Assembly (NCBI GenBank): GCA_021234155.1
Contig: JAJEKV010000046.1
Span: forward strand, 5,957,012 to 6,021,011
Reading direction: 5' to 3'
Source of the DNA: Isoetes taiwanensis
Taxonomy: Eukaryota > Streptophyta > Lycopodiopsida > Isoetales > Isoetaceae
Length of the DNA: 64,000 bases
Made by a program: the position numbers and the translations under genes. The notes under the pieces are model-generated. The model made no database searches, was not told the origin of the DNA, and worked only from the letters and a program-made list of their open reading frames with translations. This document shows, in pieces, positions 11,640 to 24,397 of this stretch. The stretch's first letter is position 1, and each line of letters begins with the position of its first letter.

Positions 11640-14600
11640 ATTAACATGACTATATAATTAACTGCTCATGCTTTGTAATCACAGGAAGTAATACAATTTA
11701 CTACTTATCTTTTTGAAGAAGAGTCTAATTTTGTGTATACCTAGATAATTTTTGATGCAATTTATCTTCAAAATCAATAAAACTATTCAACTGTTTTGGT
11801 CAAATTTTTACAAGATATAAAAATAGCATAAGCAATCTAAGGTCTAATTTTACTATCATGCGCAGGAAACGTAAAAATATTCTCGTGGAGTTTGTCTTCT
11901 ATGAACTTTGCATGGTGTGCTTCAACATTCTTCCCAATTTGGTTTTTGCCAAAGTGCGCTTTTATTATATAGGTATTCAAATATAGAAGAAGAAGAAAGG
12001 AACACAATCTTCACAACCATATTGTATTTGATGTAAAGCAACACAAACTCTACAGGCATATTGTAGTTGCTTCGGTCATTTGTATCATGAGTTCCTATTT
12101 ACATTACATCATTATCGTAAAACACTTTTATCCCATCACTTTTATTTTGTTTTCTTGTGAGAACTGCCATCTGCAGATCCTTTTTCTTTTGTTTCAATGT
12201 GAGAAATCATATCACCCCATCCTTTGCCTTGTGATTCATTCTTAGGAATGATGTGTTCCTGGATTTTAACATTGGTTTTAGCAAAGATGTGATCGGTAGG
12301 ATGGCATCTATTTTCCGGATGCCATATGTATTGTATGTGACTTTCTTTGGTCTTTGCTTTTTTTTATGAAGTAGTTAAGGAACAATTCATTGTTCATCTA
12401 CCTTTGTATAGTCCACAACTACAATGGTGTTGTTGTCGCTGACACTTGCATGCTGCTCATCTCTGTATTTTTTGCTTTAAGGTTGTAGATGTTAAAGTGT
12501 ACAGCTATAATTTTGGAATACTCTTTTTTGTTGAAGGTAAGAATATGGCAGTATATAGTTCTTGATGAGACTCAAGTAGTGAATAGTGCATCCGTGAAAG
12601 AAGGATGCCTATAATATTGTTGCAGGAGCGTTAAGAAATGGTTGCCTGTTGCTTTCTTCTATGCTTAAACAGTCATTGTTGACTGCAAAAAAGATCAATC
12701 TATTTATAATATTTTTTCAAAATACAAAAGAGGAGCACATGTCTGTTCTTAAGAAACTAGCTAGAGACGATCCTATATAACCTTTAAATACTATAACTTA
12801 TCATAAGCACACTTAGAATTCCCTGTGGTCTCATAACAGTAAGTTTTAGCTTTCATTGACAGAACCATCATTTAACACTAGAGTCGTCACATGATGTACC
12901 AGAAAAGGTGCATTTGCACTGTTCGCGTTAAAATTCACATAAAATCAGGGGTTCAATAATCAGTCAAACCCTTCTTATATGTTAATATGTGGCAGTCATG
13001 TTGCATGGGAAAAATACCTAAAAATTTATTGGTACCCATTCATGAGAGTTACACTTAGGTAAACCCAAGGGGGTCAAGTCTGTTTCGCTACATGTTTAGA
13101 TAAAGTAAAACTGTCTCGATAAGACAATTTTTATGATTTTTTTCATTATTTTTGTATTTTTCTACACGAAGTTAGAGAGTAAGACACAAAAACGCACCTC
13201 AATCCGAGGTCCGAGAAGGGAGATAGGGTTGTTTGAACATGACAGGGTCAAAACTGCTGCTTGTCTTCTGTGAACCAATACTGGTTTCCAGAAAGCTATT
13301 CCCAAATCAAATCTCTAACTTTTGTAGGAAAATGAAATTTGACCCAAAATTTTGAATATAAGTATTAGACAACTTGCTTTATCTAAGAAAAATGTCCACT
13401 AGCCTTGATGATGAGGTTTTGATTTTCTTTTATTTTTCAATTACAAGTGAATGATAACTTATGTCTATATAGGAGTAAAATGATTCAAAGTCATCCGCCA
13501 AAAAAATCACATTATGAAAGGTTATCCGCGATATGGAATCACCCCAAAAACAAACACGTAAAAAAGCATAGCGTTTGTTTTCAAGAAATCAAGAAAGGTT
13601 CAGATTACACGAGACCATTACCGTCCACCTTCTTTTAAAAAAAAAGAACTCCCTCATGTTAATCAATTTCAGTTTCAATTATGGAATATAAGCACCTCAT
13701 GAGCTACTCTATTCATTAAAAATAATCAATGCTCCCGATCTTGAGGTTTAGCATAAACTTTCTAGTGTTCATTCCAAGTTATCTCTGTTAGAGTCACAGC
13801 GTTCCATGGATTTCATAAACATATGTATTAAATGGTGAACTCAAAACTTGTATTTTTATCTTCTCAAGTTGTGGAAGCAATGTAAAAGAATGAAAAACAA
13901 ATATAAAAAGTTAGAACTATGAAAAATAAAGATAGATTGCTATGTCTGTTTCCCATAACCCGATTGGGTTCCGTGGACGTTAAAATTTCCTTCCTTCCTT
14001 CCTTCCTTCCTTCCTTCCATTGCTGGTCCACATGGCTTATGATCATTCAAGAAGCCAGAACATCCTTTTGCTAGAATTGCATTATTTAATGGTAAAGTTG
14101 AAGCACAAGCAAACTGAACCTATATAAATCTCCACTCACCCTTCCAAAAATTATGTTAGAGAAGGTAGAAAATTGCCATATCATTGTATAAGTGACAAAT
14201 GAACAATAAATAAAATTGGTAATCATAATTAGAGAGATTTAATTCTACACCCAATTCGTTAATTGTGGACCATAATGGTCCATGCCCATTTATATTCAAA
14301 TCTTACATATAGTAGTATGTTATTTTTAACATCAAATTGGAGATCTATGTTGCCAATGAAGCTTGAACCCATAAAAATTATAGTCTATCATGAAAGACAA
14401 GCTAAAGTTACTATTATTATACCTAAAGTAGGAACTCTTAAGCAGCAAACACGTGTACTAAGTTTATGATAGTAAAAATAAGAAGATTTCATCGTGTGTT
14501 TTGCACTAAGGCGATACAAACTATATTTTAAACTTCTATCACATGTTTAGGTCAATCATGAGTTGGAAAAGAATGCTATCTTGCTTTAAAATATGGCAAA

Positions 14601-15300
14601 GCCTAAGTACAAACCAGAAATGGTCCACGTCTATTTTAAATCAAATCTTGTACATAATATGTTACTTTAACATAAAATTCAAGATCTATGTTGCCAAGGA
14701 AGGGTGACATTCATAAAAAATATTGCCTACCATAAAAGATGAGTTTTTTGTATTATTACCTTAGCTAAACTCTAATTTTGTGTAGTGGCAACCACTTCTA
14801 AATGTAAAGAATACATGGTTATTCACCATATTTAAGTTCATAAAATTCTTTATTATGAATGTATAAGTGGAATGAATGGAGTGCATCATTTATTGCCCTT
14901 AGAACACTTATATATGAGTTTAGTTAAACCACATTAGTTCTATTTTTGTCCTGGATTCTGTATCGAATCTTCTTTAGTGAAAATTGAGATCAACATGACT
15001 TATAGACATTTCAAAAAATTATTGGACTATAGCTCTTAGAGTTGACAACTTATGGCCGCAAGTCTTACGTCAAAACTTGTTATAGTAAAGGAGAAACAAT
15101 TCACAACCTCAAATAACTTTTTTGAGCTAAAAATGGTTTGACGACTTCATATAATGCCATCTAATAGCAACGAAACATGAAAACATGCAAATCAACATGT
15201 TTTATCATAAAACGTCAATTACTTTCAATTTTAGGAATGTTTGGACCCCTTTATGCTAGAAAGTTTGAAGAATGTAGTTCTGGCCTGGCGTAAAAACTGC
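11640..15300. other. Long AT-rich stretch without recognisable gene
   Basis: About 3.6 kb of AT-rich DNA with many stops in all frames. A (CCTT)n microsatellite lies at 13986-14019. Nothing else can be supported. Confidence 0.45.
13986..14019. repeat. (CCTT)n microsatellite
   Basis: About eight uninterrupted CCTT units. Confidence 0.95.
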
Positions 15301-15429
15301 TGAATTCAATGAGGTTTGGGCAATCACCACAACATATCAGTAAATCTATTGGTCATGAAATTCTCCATGGCCATAAAGAATCGAGTGAAGATTCCAAAAG
15401 TGGTGGTATCTTGTGAAATGGAAATTTCT

Positions 15430-16085
15430 CTTGTTAGATACCTGGGTTTAAGTGGCAGAGGGTATGCTGGACCAATTCTGGTGGATGAACCCAGAATAGT
15501 TCCAGTAACAACTCTAGTGTTAAGATGATCCATTGGCTGCAGCCAGATTCATTATTTTGTTGTGATACAAAATTTGATGTTGATGGTACAGCTGTTGCTT
15601 GTGCTGGCATCCTTCCTTGTGCTAGGTACTGCACAATCATCCAATATCAGTTTACATACAATTTGTAGGCAGCATAATGAGATTCTGATGCTTACTTCAA
15701 TTTGATTTTGTGGCTTGAACAATAGTACTTTAACTCTTCCATGTGTCCACCCTGCAATTGGGTTGAACAATGTAGCTGTGCCAAAGGATCCATAGGGAAG
15801 ATATCGATGAAGCATTGAGTGGATTGTACTCCCAGGCTGGTCTGTGTGCACGTCTTCTAGCAAACTGAACATAAAATATGGGAAATATCGTTCAATTCCT
15901 AGTGCACGAAAAATTACTCCTGCCTTTCCTTCAATCCATCCACATTTTATGTGTTTTACTTCTTCATCAGGACGATCTCGTACTGCAATACATAAGAACT
16001 TGTTAGTATTAGTTATTCTGGCCACTACATCAGCTGAGAGTGGAATGCCCATCCCTGATCCGACACTATTCAAAGTTATCTGCAA
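15430..16085 (-). pseudogene. Unrecognised gene fragment, two exon-like blocks
   Basis: On the minus strand an acceptor (TTTTTTGCAG) at about 16086 opens a frame beginning ITLNSVGSGMGIPLSADVVA. It runs without a stop through KCGWIEGKAGVIFRALGI, YFPYFMFSLLEDVHTDQPGS and GSFGTATLFNPIAGWTHGR, to a GTAAGC donor at about 15692. A second block opens after TTGTGCAG at about 15629 (YLAQGRMPAQATAVPSTSNF, Gln/Ser-rich). The first block is dense, ordinary globular protein text of about 130 residues, so it is likely a real exon. I do not recognise the family. It lies on the same strand as the Hsp70 relic 1.5 kb upstream but shows no Hsp70 motif. Confidence 0.45.
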
Positions 16086-16706
16086 AAAAGCATGGATTAG
16101 CTTGCAGATGTTAAAAGTGCATCTTTCCTAATTCTCTAATCCATAAACGAGTTCACTTTCTATTGTTTAATTTGAGAATTTTCTTTGCAAATAACCTTGG
16201 AGCAATTGAGCAAGAAGAGTAGAGGAAAGGAAGAAGTCGAACACAGATCAGACGTGCATGCATGAAATCATGCATCCCATTGGTATTTATAGCATCAGGA
16301 AATTCTATAAGCTGTCTATCATAAATGCGAAGAGCTACTTTAAGCTGGAATTTAAATTTAAGCGATGATTTGAAGCAGAATGGATACCGTAATTGTATCC
16401 GATCTTCCTTTTAATTTGAGCAGGCAATTCTTAATTTCTGAATTTAATTGTATATGTCAGCATCTAAAGGCATATTCAGTTTTTATATTAGTCTCAAAAT
16501 ATTAGTGGTGTACAATTTGTCAATGGTAACAAAGTGTTTGAAGAAGCAAAATATTGCCATTATTGGTTGTAACATTAGAAGCTTAATGTTGCATGCATAT
16601 GGACTCTATATGCCAAGGTGCAACATCAATGATATTTTGTTATGCTCATCTCACTTAGCAAAGTCTTGTGTTTTTAATAAACAGTCGCTACCCCCTTCTA
16701 GATGCC

Positions 16707-16734
16707 GCTCTCCCATCATACATGATAGGAGAGC
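16707..16734. repeat. Near-perfect 28-base inverted repeat
   Basis: GCTCTCC-CATCAT and ATGATA-GGAGAGC pair over about 12-13 positions around a two-base centre, with one mismatch. Isolated; no nearby gene decides a function. Confidence 0.6.
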
Positions 16735-17056
16735 AACCCCTTTCCAGAAGTTACGGGGCTATTTTGCCCTGCCCGATCAGTTCTCCAGTTCATTCCCTGT
16801 AACGTCTAGGATATCCTACTTAAGAATCTTCCCATATGTCATTGTAAGATTAATTGGGCAAGGTTGCACTCAATAGACACTTATATGCACCTTACGAACC
16901 TGGCATGCAATGTCTAGGACGTAACCCCCCGTGTGAATATGCACCCAAACCAAAGGGGGTTTAAGGGGGATTTTAATCCAGATGTGTTAAATGCAATGGT
17001 TTAAGTTAATAATGTTAATGGTAGTTGTATGTTGATTGTTATATTAAAAAAATTTT

Positions 17057-17071
17057 GGGCCCTTCGGGCCC
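17057..17071. repeat. GGGCCC-TTC-GGGCCC hairpin
   Basis: Perfect 6-bp GC stem with a three-base loop in otherwise AT-rich DNA. Function unknown. Confidence 0.6.
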
Positions 17072-17499
17072 TAACTAAAGCAAACATAGATAAACTTTAT
17101 GGGCCTAAATATTAATTACTAAAAAGCACAAAAACACGAAGACAAACAAATTATTTCCATGGCAAATGGATTCAATTGATGAGTCAATTGATGATTGCAT
17201 GTATGCATTCTTATATACATGGCATTCAAGTATTACCCATTTTTCTCAAAACAGTCAATAAGCCGCTTAAGAATTTTCTAGCCGCTTAAGGAACCCTTGA
17301 CGAGACACTGTTGCAATATCACAAATGATTTCCTATCCTATATTGGTATGGATTAATCACGAGTCGGAGTATGATCTATGCATAATACAAGCATAGGCCA
17401 GGCACAAGCTAATCCTAACCATAGCTTCCTCTGGTGAAGATACGTCTGAAAGTAGCAATGCCAATCATTTCTGGAACTCCTGTGGCAGATAAACACTGC

Positions 17500-19135
17500 T
17501 CAATTCCTCATCCTTGCCCATAACCATTTCATTGTCACGACACCGCGACCGACACCATGAAGATATCTTAGGTAAATGCCTTTTCCAACTAGAAAGGGGA
17601 ACAAATAAAGTTTACCTTAAGGGACCTTGTCTTGTATAACAAATTGTAAACCGAGGCAATAACAAAAGAAGTAAGGCATTAACCATAGATTTCAAGGAAC
17701 TGCGGTGACAAGGCGCAAACAAGATTTGTAAAGATAGCAATTGCATGGCTAGCTGAACATCATAAGCTCGTGATTCACCAGTTTTCAATTTTTCTATGTT
17801 AATTGACAAGATAAATGACCATCAAGTATCAAATTGTTCATTTCCCGGATTATGCAATCCTTGCCTTCTTTCCATGTGGAATCTCATCCCACCAAGGATG
17901 ATTCTTTGCGATAACCAAATAAGCAAACTTTTCAGCAATGCTTTCTGAGTAGCCTTTTGCATTATTATAAACCTGGTAGGGCATTCATTCACTAGGGATG
18001 ATAGAGCCGATATTCCTATGAAAAAAAGCTGGCACGTTTCCTGCAAATCAAAACAATAGAATACTTTCCACTTGCCCTTCTAGAAACAAGAATCCTAACA
18101 ATATAAAACAGACCTCTTCAGTTGAGACGGACGGTGGACGGCTATGGAGAAGCATACAAAGAGCTAAATTACGGGTCTCGTTCATGGCCACAATATCAAC
18201 ACATGGCTCTGTTGCTTCTGCTTCAACCCACTGGATGATTTCCCAAGCATACTGGAAAAAGTTAGCGTCCACAAAAGTGCCACCGCCCATTGCTCCAAGG
18301 CTAATCGCCACTTCCCCTAACTTGGCAAAGCTTAGGATTTTGATTAAATTCGCGAACTAGGTCAATGGTGCCTCCGCCTATATCCACAACCATAAACTTA
18401 TCACCATATTTTAAAGGAACTTCATGCAATCTTCCCCGGCAATACATAGAAGCGGCTTACGGTTCAAGAACTATCTTGCTTGCCGGATGTGGGCTGGAGC
18501 CAATGTCGCCAAGCAGATTTGCCATGGACCATTCCAACCATTTCGCAGCCAGAAGTTTCATTCTCAGGCTTAGCCTTTTAATCCCACATTGCGTGCACGC
18601 TTACACATCAATTAACATTAGACTTTTTCGTGATTATTCCCATACCGTCCCTTGAGATTATCCATGGCAAATTCAGACATGCATCTTAGGTAGTCAGAGA
18701 TGAGTTTCTCTGCAGATAATCCACAAGGAAGATTTTGCGCATCATAATCAGGTGCTAGCATGAGCTTGAACTTGGTAACAAAATAGCCCACATCGTTTTC
18801 CTTCTTAGTGATCTGCACAGCCTTGACGAAATCATCTTGCCTCGTCTCCCGACTAGAGAATTATTAGGTCGCAGATTGGTCCGGTTTGATGTGCTGCAGC
18901 GCCTTCGTATACTTGATCAAAGCAGGCCTTCCTTGAAGCTCCAAAGAGCTCCCAGATCCGGCCGCAAAATCCTCAAGCCTGAAGGGACTCTTAGCTTTGT
19001 GTTCCACAAGCTCTTCACGCGTCTCGAATGCCATGTTGCAAAACTTTTCCTGCGGCCTACAATCCAAGCTCCAGCTTGATCCAAGTCCCCCATAAAATCC
19101 TCAACTTTATCATCCTTCCTATCACTCAAGAGCAC
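17500..19135 (-). pseudogene. HSPA12-type Hsp70-like protein, pseudogene
   Basis: HSPA12 proteins are divergent Hsp70-fold ATPases. Visible text in order on the minus strand: KFKLMLAPDYDAQNLPCGLS and AEKLISDYLRC (18780-18680); a VSV-AMWD-type ATPase segment (about 18610-18585); a LEP-AASMYC segment (about 18463-18435); the phosphate-2 motif YGDKFMVVDIGGGTIDLVRE (18403-18344); then GEVAISLGAMGGGTFVDANF (18320-18260) and NETRNLALCMLL up to a donor at about 18115; and, after an acceptor at 18041, a segment reading FAYLVIAKNHPWWDEIP (about 17930-17880). Lesions: stops replacing the Trp before CVSV, the residue after MWD, and the Glu in LEPEAA; a frameshift between MWD and the following helix; another between VREFNQ and GEVAIS; and one more after the 18041 acceptor. 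It is certainly inactive. Introns are retained. Confidence 0.8.
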
Positions 19136-19199
19136 GCTCTCAAACCCTAAAGCCCTAAAGTTTTTGTAGCCCTAAAGTTTGTGTAGCTTTAGATTTTTT

Positions 19200-21260
19200 T
19201 TAAGGGTGGAAATCAAAAGAGAAACCGCAGCCTCGCAAATCAACGGTTAAAAATTGATGCACTCTAGAAATACTATTTAGTATGCACACCCGAATACAGC
19301 AACAAAATCATAGAAAAACCATATAGAAAAGCGTATAAAATATCAAAAGTTAACCCCCTGTTATAATGCTACATATTTGAGTTCAAATAAAGCTAGAGCT
19401 CTATAAGTAGCATTTATAAAATTCAAAGATCATTTTCTCACATTTTGTTTGCTATGATAGGGAGATCATGGTGTGTCTCAAAAGATGCCTCAAAAGAAGT
19501 TGGGACAACATCTTAGGTTATGTAGCTCTTATCTCATATATCAGAAACAGGATTAAATCCACAAATTTAAGCTCCTTGAGTCTGGGCGACCTAGGCCCCT
19601 TAAATCATAAAGAAACATAGAAGGAAAAGCAAGATAAGATTGAAAGAAATGGCTAGGGGGAACGATAATACTTCTTATGTCTAAATAGTGAAGTTATTTT
19701 ATAGACCTAAGCATTGTTGTTTTGCAAACCTTATCTTAGAAGGTTATCATCATAAACAGAGACGTAATCATGTTTGTCTTGAAAACCTTACCCTAAAAGA
19801 TTATGACCATAAATGTGGGGAAGATTATGGATTGAACGGGAAGGAACCACGGGTAGTTGCACACGTCCGAGAGTGATAGAATGCACTGTTTTGAGACCAA
19901 AGGGCAGCAATGGATATCTTGTGATAATCAAAGGTCGTCATATAGCTTCTCTTCCTGGGAGTCGCCGCATGAGTAAAAGACTAAAAACGACATCCTACAT
20001 TTTTCATATGAACCTAATGGACCGGGAAATCCATGTCGAGGAGCTTCTTGCCTTGCGATGCATTCTCTGTCGTCGACTCGGTCAAATAGACATGTCTGTG
20101 AAGATGCGGAATTCTCTAATGTAAATTCCCTAATATTCCCTTACGATTCTGTCAACGTAGACGCGAAAAGTTCCTTAGAAGTTATATAAGGAATCTGATG
20201 AAACCTTTTCATAATTAAATGAAATATCCTCTGACCCTAATAACTAGGTTTGTTCTTAGGCCTCCGATGTGAAATGTAGATTTAATAGATGAGAAATTGA
20301 AGCACATCTTAATTACATCCATTTGGGACATCTAAGAGGTAAAACGGAGATATAAATCCGTCTATATAGCTTGTGCCCTCAAGAAATATTCTGCTTTTGC
20401 ATTGTGGATAGACAATCTCAAACGTGTCTTCTAAATCTTTTAAAGCAATCCTAAGGCGTTATGGAATGTGAAAGTATACAACGCAAGATCTCGGGTTTTA
20501 ATTCACCTTATACCATCTTAGCTCTTCAAATTCGTGTGTGATCTATTATTTGAAAGGATGCTATTTAATAGGAAAAGGAAGTTGAAGTCCAATTCAAGAA
20601 CTAACTACAAAGAAGTCTTGAAGAATTTAATAATTAAGAAATTAATTATGTTATTCGAATTTTTTCTTCCTCATCTTGCCTCTCTTTCTTGTCCATGACC
20701 TTTGTTACTCAGTCGATGATCCTTTTGTCCATCATAACCTATTCCTGCACCACTTGGACATTCTCATGCGAAGTGTCTACTTTCTCAACATATAAAACAA
20801 CCTGAAGCACTCGAGACAGTCGAATTTCCACTAATTGCATATTCCGTTACAAATTGTCCACTTCCTCCAAATTTGAACCATCCCGAAGTCACCGATGATG
20901 TTCTAGATTTGCTTCCCTTCCTTCAAATCCACAAGATTCCCTTCTAGAGCCCTCATTTGTTTCCTCCACTATATGTGGATACCTATTTAGCATTTCCATT
21001 TGGTGTTATTTTCAAATCATGAATGCCAACCAATGTTCTATTGTTATGTATGTTGATCGATGTGTTATTGTCGTCAGAAGTAATCATGTTCTGCAACAAT
21101 TGGGTTTCCTTGTGCTAAATATATTGGCCGTTTAACGTATTGTTTTTGTCAGACATTGAAGTTGTTAATTAGTGTATAAGTCCTCGTTGTAATATAAATG
21201 TTTAGTACTTGGCGAATGTGGCTTTGGAAGTTTATGCCAAGGTAACTCACTTGATACCCC
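19200..21260. other. No recognisable gene; contains one copy of a dispersed repeat
   Basis: Positions 19256-19370 resemble 56824-56945 (shared ACTCTAGAAATACTATTTAG and AAAATCATAGAAAAACC). Both copies lie just 5' of minus-strand gene fragments. The rest is AT-rich with no coding text that I recognise. Confidence 0.5.
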
Positions 21261-21263
21261 ATA

Positions 21264-21571
21264 ATTGAAGACTTACTTTCGAAATATTTGGTCGTCATCT
21301 TCCAAAGGTTTCCAGGGCGGAAGTAAGTATTGGAACAAAACAGTTGCCTCCACAGCTTGTTGTATTCAGCTTTCTACCCCTTTATGACTATATGTACTTC
21401 TCCCCCATTTTTTTTGGTTCAATTTGAATAAATCTTATTGTATTGTGGAGCAACTGCGCCATTTGAAGAAACATCGGCCAGCTGCGTCAGTTACCAGGCA
21501 AAGGCCAGCTGCGCCATTTAAAGGTAAATGGCGCGACAACGCCATTTCGCAAATGGAGCAACACGAGCGAC
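21264..21571. repeat. Complex repeat unit, 5' half, interrupted by the copia-like element
   Basis: Begins with text ATTGAAGACTTACTTTCGAA, then CATCTTCCAAAGGTTTCCAG, then a GGCCAGCTGCGTCAG region, and ends GGAGCAACACGAGCGAC. Its continuation resumes at 25519 (CACTAGCAGATATGAG). Uninterrupted copies are at about 27237-27660 and, diverged, at 26729-27110. Partial copies start at 25873 and 28141. Confidence 0.75.
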
Positions 21572-22383
21572 TGATATGGGGCATGCTAGGGGGAGTGGTC
21601 CAGAAGGAATGAACTAAGGCAATGGGGCATTTGGAGAAACAATGGTTACAAAAACCAATGGTTACGAGGTGTCATGGGAAAGAAAAGGGGCAAGATATTG
21701 TCAACAACCATTATAGCAAGATATTAGGGAAAATATCCTATTTCAAAGAAAAGGGCTCGTGTAAATTAAGTCTACCTTAAAAAGGCATGGATCGGGAGAG
21801 GAAGAAAATAGTAAAAGCGGAACCTTTTCAGCAGATAGAAGGGCCGATCTGGCTATAATAAGGGATCACGGCCAGTTTTATGAGGACAGCGGCATCACAG
21901 ACCTGGCTTCCGGCATCTGCAAACAAATCCGGCACTCTGATATACTTGTCCTTGAATCCGGCAGTAGCACATGGGTCCTTGGTTGCCTCCTCTCACATTC
22001 TCTCAGTTTGAGACGAAGATCTTGCAAGGGGAGCTTCAGGATCTGCGGTGGTAGCAGGCTTTTCTGATAAGCCTGGAATTTAGTCCAGTTCTATTCTTTG
22101 GTGGTTGTGGTTGAATCCATCTGAACCTATTGCAATTGTAAGATTGGTTTGATCATAAGCCGAAGGGGAAATAAGCTGTGATCAATTCCTTTCATTCTTT
22201 CCCTTGGGAATTGCCTTAGTTCTTGTTCTGGATCCAGTTGGGTGGAGACTGGATGCCCTATCCATTGGTTGTGGAAACCGAGTTATTTGATCTTATCTAA
22301 AGACTGTTATCTTCTTTACTTTGTCTATACAATTGTGGATCAAAGTAGTTACGCCTTTAAGCTTTTTTCCTTAAAGCGTATCA
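21572..22383 (+). repeat. 5' LTR of the copia-like element
   Basis: 812 bases, TG...CA ends, nearly identical to 24697-25518. Confidence 0.85.
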
Positions 22384-22385
22384 AG

Positions 22386-22397
22386 TGGTATCAGAGC
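22386..22397 (+). promoter_or_regulatory. Primer-binding site (initiator-Met tRNA)
   Basis: TGGTATCAGAGC, two bases after the LTR end. This is the standard primer site of plant copia elements. Confidence 0.9.
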
Positions 22398-23095
22398 GAA
22401 TTGATCCTCAGATCTGATCAATGGCCCAACGCTTCGATGATACTGAAGCACAATATCAGCAAGAGTAGGACAGATCCTTGCAATCCAGGAAGGCAAGCAA
22501 AGCTTTGGGAAATTATAAGCCAAATGTTGCTTATGCTGGGAGCAAAAGAGCGGAGAAAAGCATAAAAAGTCATCGACCTGTACAAGCGATACACAGGTGG
22601 CGATCGGAAGCAGTATTTCTGGGTCTTGAACAGTGAACTCGGGTTGTGAACAGGGATTCTTGGATGGAACAGTTGGTTCGTGAGGGCAATCCGGGCGCCT
22701 AGTTCACGAGAGATGGATCGGCTAGTCTGCAGGGCAACGGACCACCTCGCTACGTAATCCGGCATTGACGGTCCAAAGTCTCCATCGTTATCGTAGCTCG
22801 ATCTCTTCGACTAACCGGATCGATTCCGGCGGTGGGCTGCTATTGGTGCTGTTGTTAGCCTATTCAAAGTCTGATGTAAAGGGCAGATATGTAAATGGAG
22901 GAGTCTCTTATCTAATAAGTGGATTATCAGATTGCTTAAGAGCTACGTGGAGTAGCTAGGAATTGTAGGGGACAAAAGCTTTGTCTTTTTGCTGACGGAT
23001 AAGGAGATGTATCATGAGATGTCTGTGCTGCATGAAACTTCTTCTATCATCCAACGTGGTACAGCTTTGCACAAGAAAGATATAAATTCAAATAT

Positions 23096-24110
23096 TCTAG
23101 AATGGGACTCGCATGAAACCAACAAACCACCCGACTTAGACTTGCTTCTCATTCATCTCAGCAGATTTTTCTACAATGGTGGATAGTGAGTAGCCGCACA
23201 CATGCGAACTACCCACAAAAATAAAGAGAAAATCCAATTATATCATTTGGACCCCAACAAATTACAATGCTAATAGAGATTGGGCTAGTGTACCTGCCGA
23301 AAGCTTATCACCGGGATTAAAAAACCCCGCCCTTTCGGGTTTTCGAGGAAAAACCCTAGTGATAAGCCTTGCAAGGGGCTTGGACAAACGCAAGGCATAA
23401 AAAACGCCCCAAAACCCACGAATGGAAAAGTCGAAACAGACGCCGCCACTCACCCCACCACGCACATCACCAACAAAACAACAAGACAAAACAAACCTCC
23501 CGAGAGTGGAGGGGTTGATTACGTAGCGTGCCACGCCGATAAAAATACAAAAACAAAGAAGGGGGAGGGTGGGTTCACGAGAATAAGGTAATCTGAGAGA
23601 GAAGAGGAAGCGCGATGAGATGTTGCCGCAGAATCGCGCCTAAAATAGCAAACTCCCAACCAGAATGGGCATGCGCCCGCGATGCATGCAAAATATATAT
23701 GCCGTCCCATTCTAGAATGGCGATCGATGTCTCTGGATCGATGAGATTCTAGAATGGGACTCGCATGAAACCAACAAACCGCCCAGAATACCAAAGGACT
23801 TCCTTACAAACTAGGATCGAGGACGAAGGTCACAGGACGAAGGCTAAAGGCCGGAAAAGGACAACGAAGAAAGAAACGCCAATTGGCAAAACCAAGCAGG
23901 GAGAAGCCCCTCCCCTCCTTGGGAAACAAATCACAGAGAATAAGGTACTGCTGAGAGAGAAGAGGAAGCGCCGATGAGATGTTGCTGCAGAATCACGCCT
24001 AAAATAGCGAACTCCCAACCAGAATGGGCATGCGCCGCCCGCATGCAAAACATGCATGCTCGTCCCATTCTAGAATGGCGATCCGATGTCTCGGATCGAT
24101 GGGATCCACG
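23096..24110. repeat. Internal duplications within the copia-like element
   Basis: About 150 bases around GAGAGAGAAGAGGAAGCGC, GATGAGATGTTGC and AACTCCCAACCAGAATGGGC occur at 23582-23740 and again at 23938-24098. TCTAGAATGGGACTCGCATG occurs at 23096 and 23751. TCCCATTCTAGAATGG is itself a palindrome-like phrase present in both long copies. The interior has grown by direct duplication. Confidence 0.7.
23311..23366. repeat. LINE-tail-like block inside the copia-like element
   Basis: CCGGGATTAAAAAACCCC and CGGGTTTTCGAGGAAAA match the 3' end block of the LINE remnant at 39909-39965 (CCGGGATTAAAAACCCC, GGGTTTTCGGGAAAA). Both form an AAAACCC/GGGTTTT stem with different loops. Probably an older LINE end captured in the element. 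Confidence 0.5.
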
Positions 24111-24397
24111 TCCAAATAAGTGTGTTGCTCCACGTATATATGATGCACATGTGGGCATGAGTTCAAGGGAGCCCAGGGTCTCAACATCTATTGAGTTTGC
24201 AGATACCGTACCGTTAATGGCTGTAATGGAGCATGCCTACTATGGAGATAGAGGATACCATCGACTTTGAGATAGTCGTTTATTCAGCCATGGTAACTGG
24301 GAAGTTCAAAGATTCCTACTTTCCAATCTGCGTTGGTGGCTTGGAGAATATCAATTTGATGGTTTTCATTTTGATTGGCCTAACAAAAATTACATCA

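Noticed and set aside
15844-16131. Plus-strand open frame opposite the unknown exons
   Set aside because: It is the antisense of the better-supported minus-strand exon and has no recognisable text.
16448-16876. 142-codon plus-strand open frame
   Set aside because: No recognised motif, no splice or promoter support; low-complexity-like composition. Probably chance.
17057-17071. Bacterial-type terminator
   Set aside because: GGGCCC-TTC-GGGCCC resembles a terminator stem, but the setting is a plant nuclear region and no T-run follows.
19813-20124. 103-codon plus-strand frame
   Set aside because: No homology that I can see and no splice context; likely chance.
23262-24187. Several overlapping frames inside the copia-like element, some Arg/Trp-rich
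   Set aside because: They fall on the internal duplications and palindromic TCTAGAATGG text, run on both strands and show no gag or pol motif.
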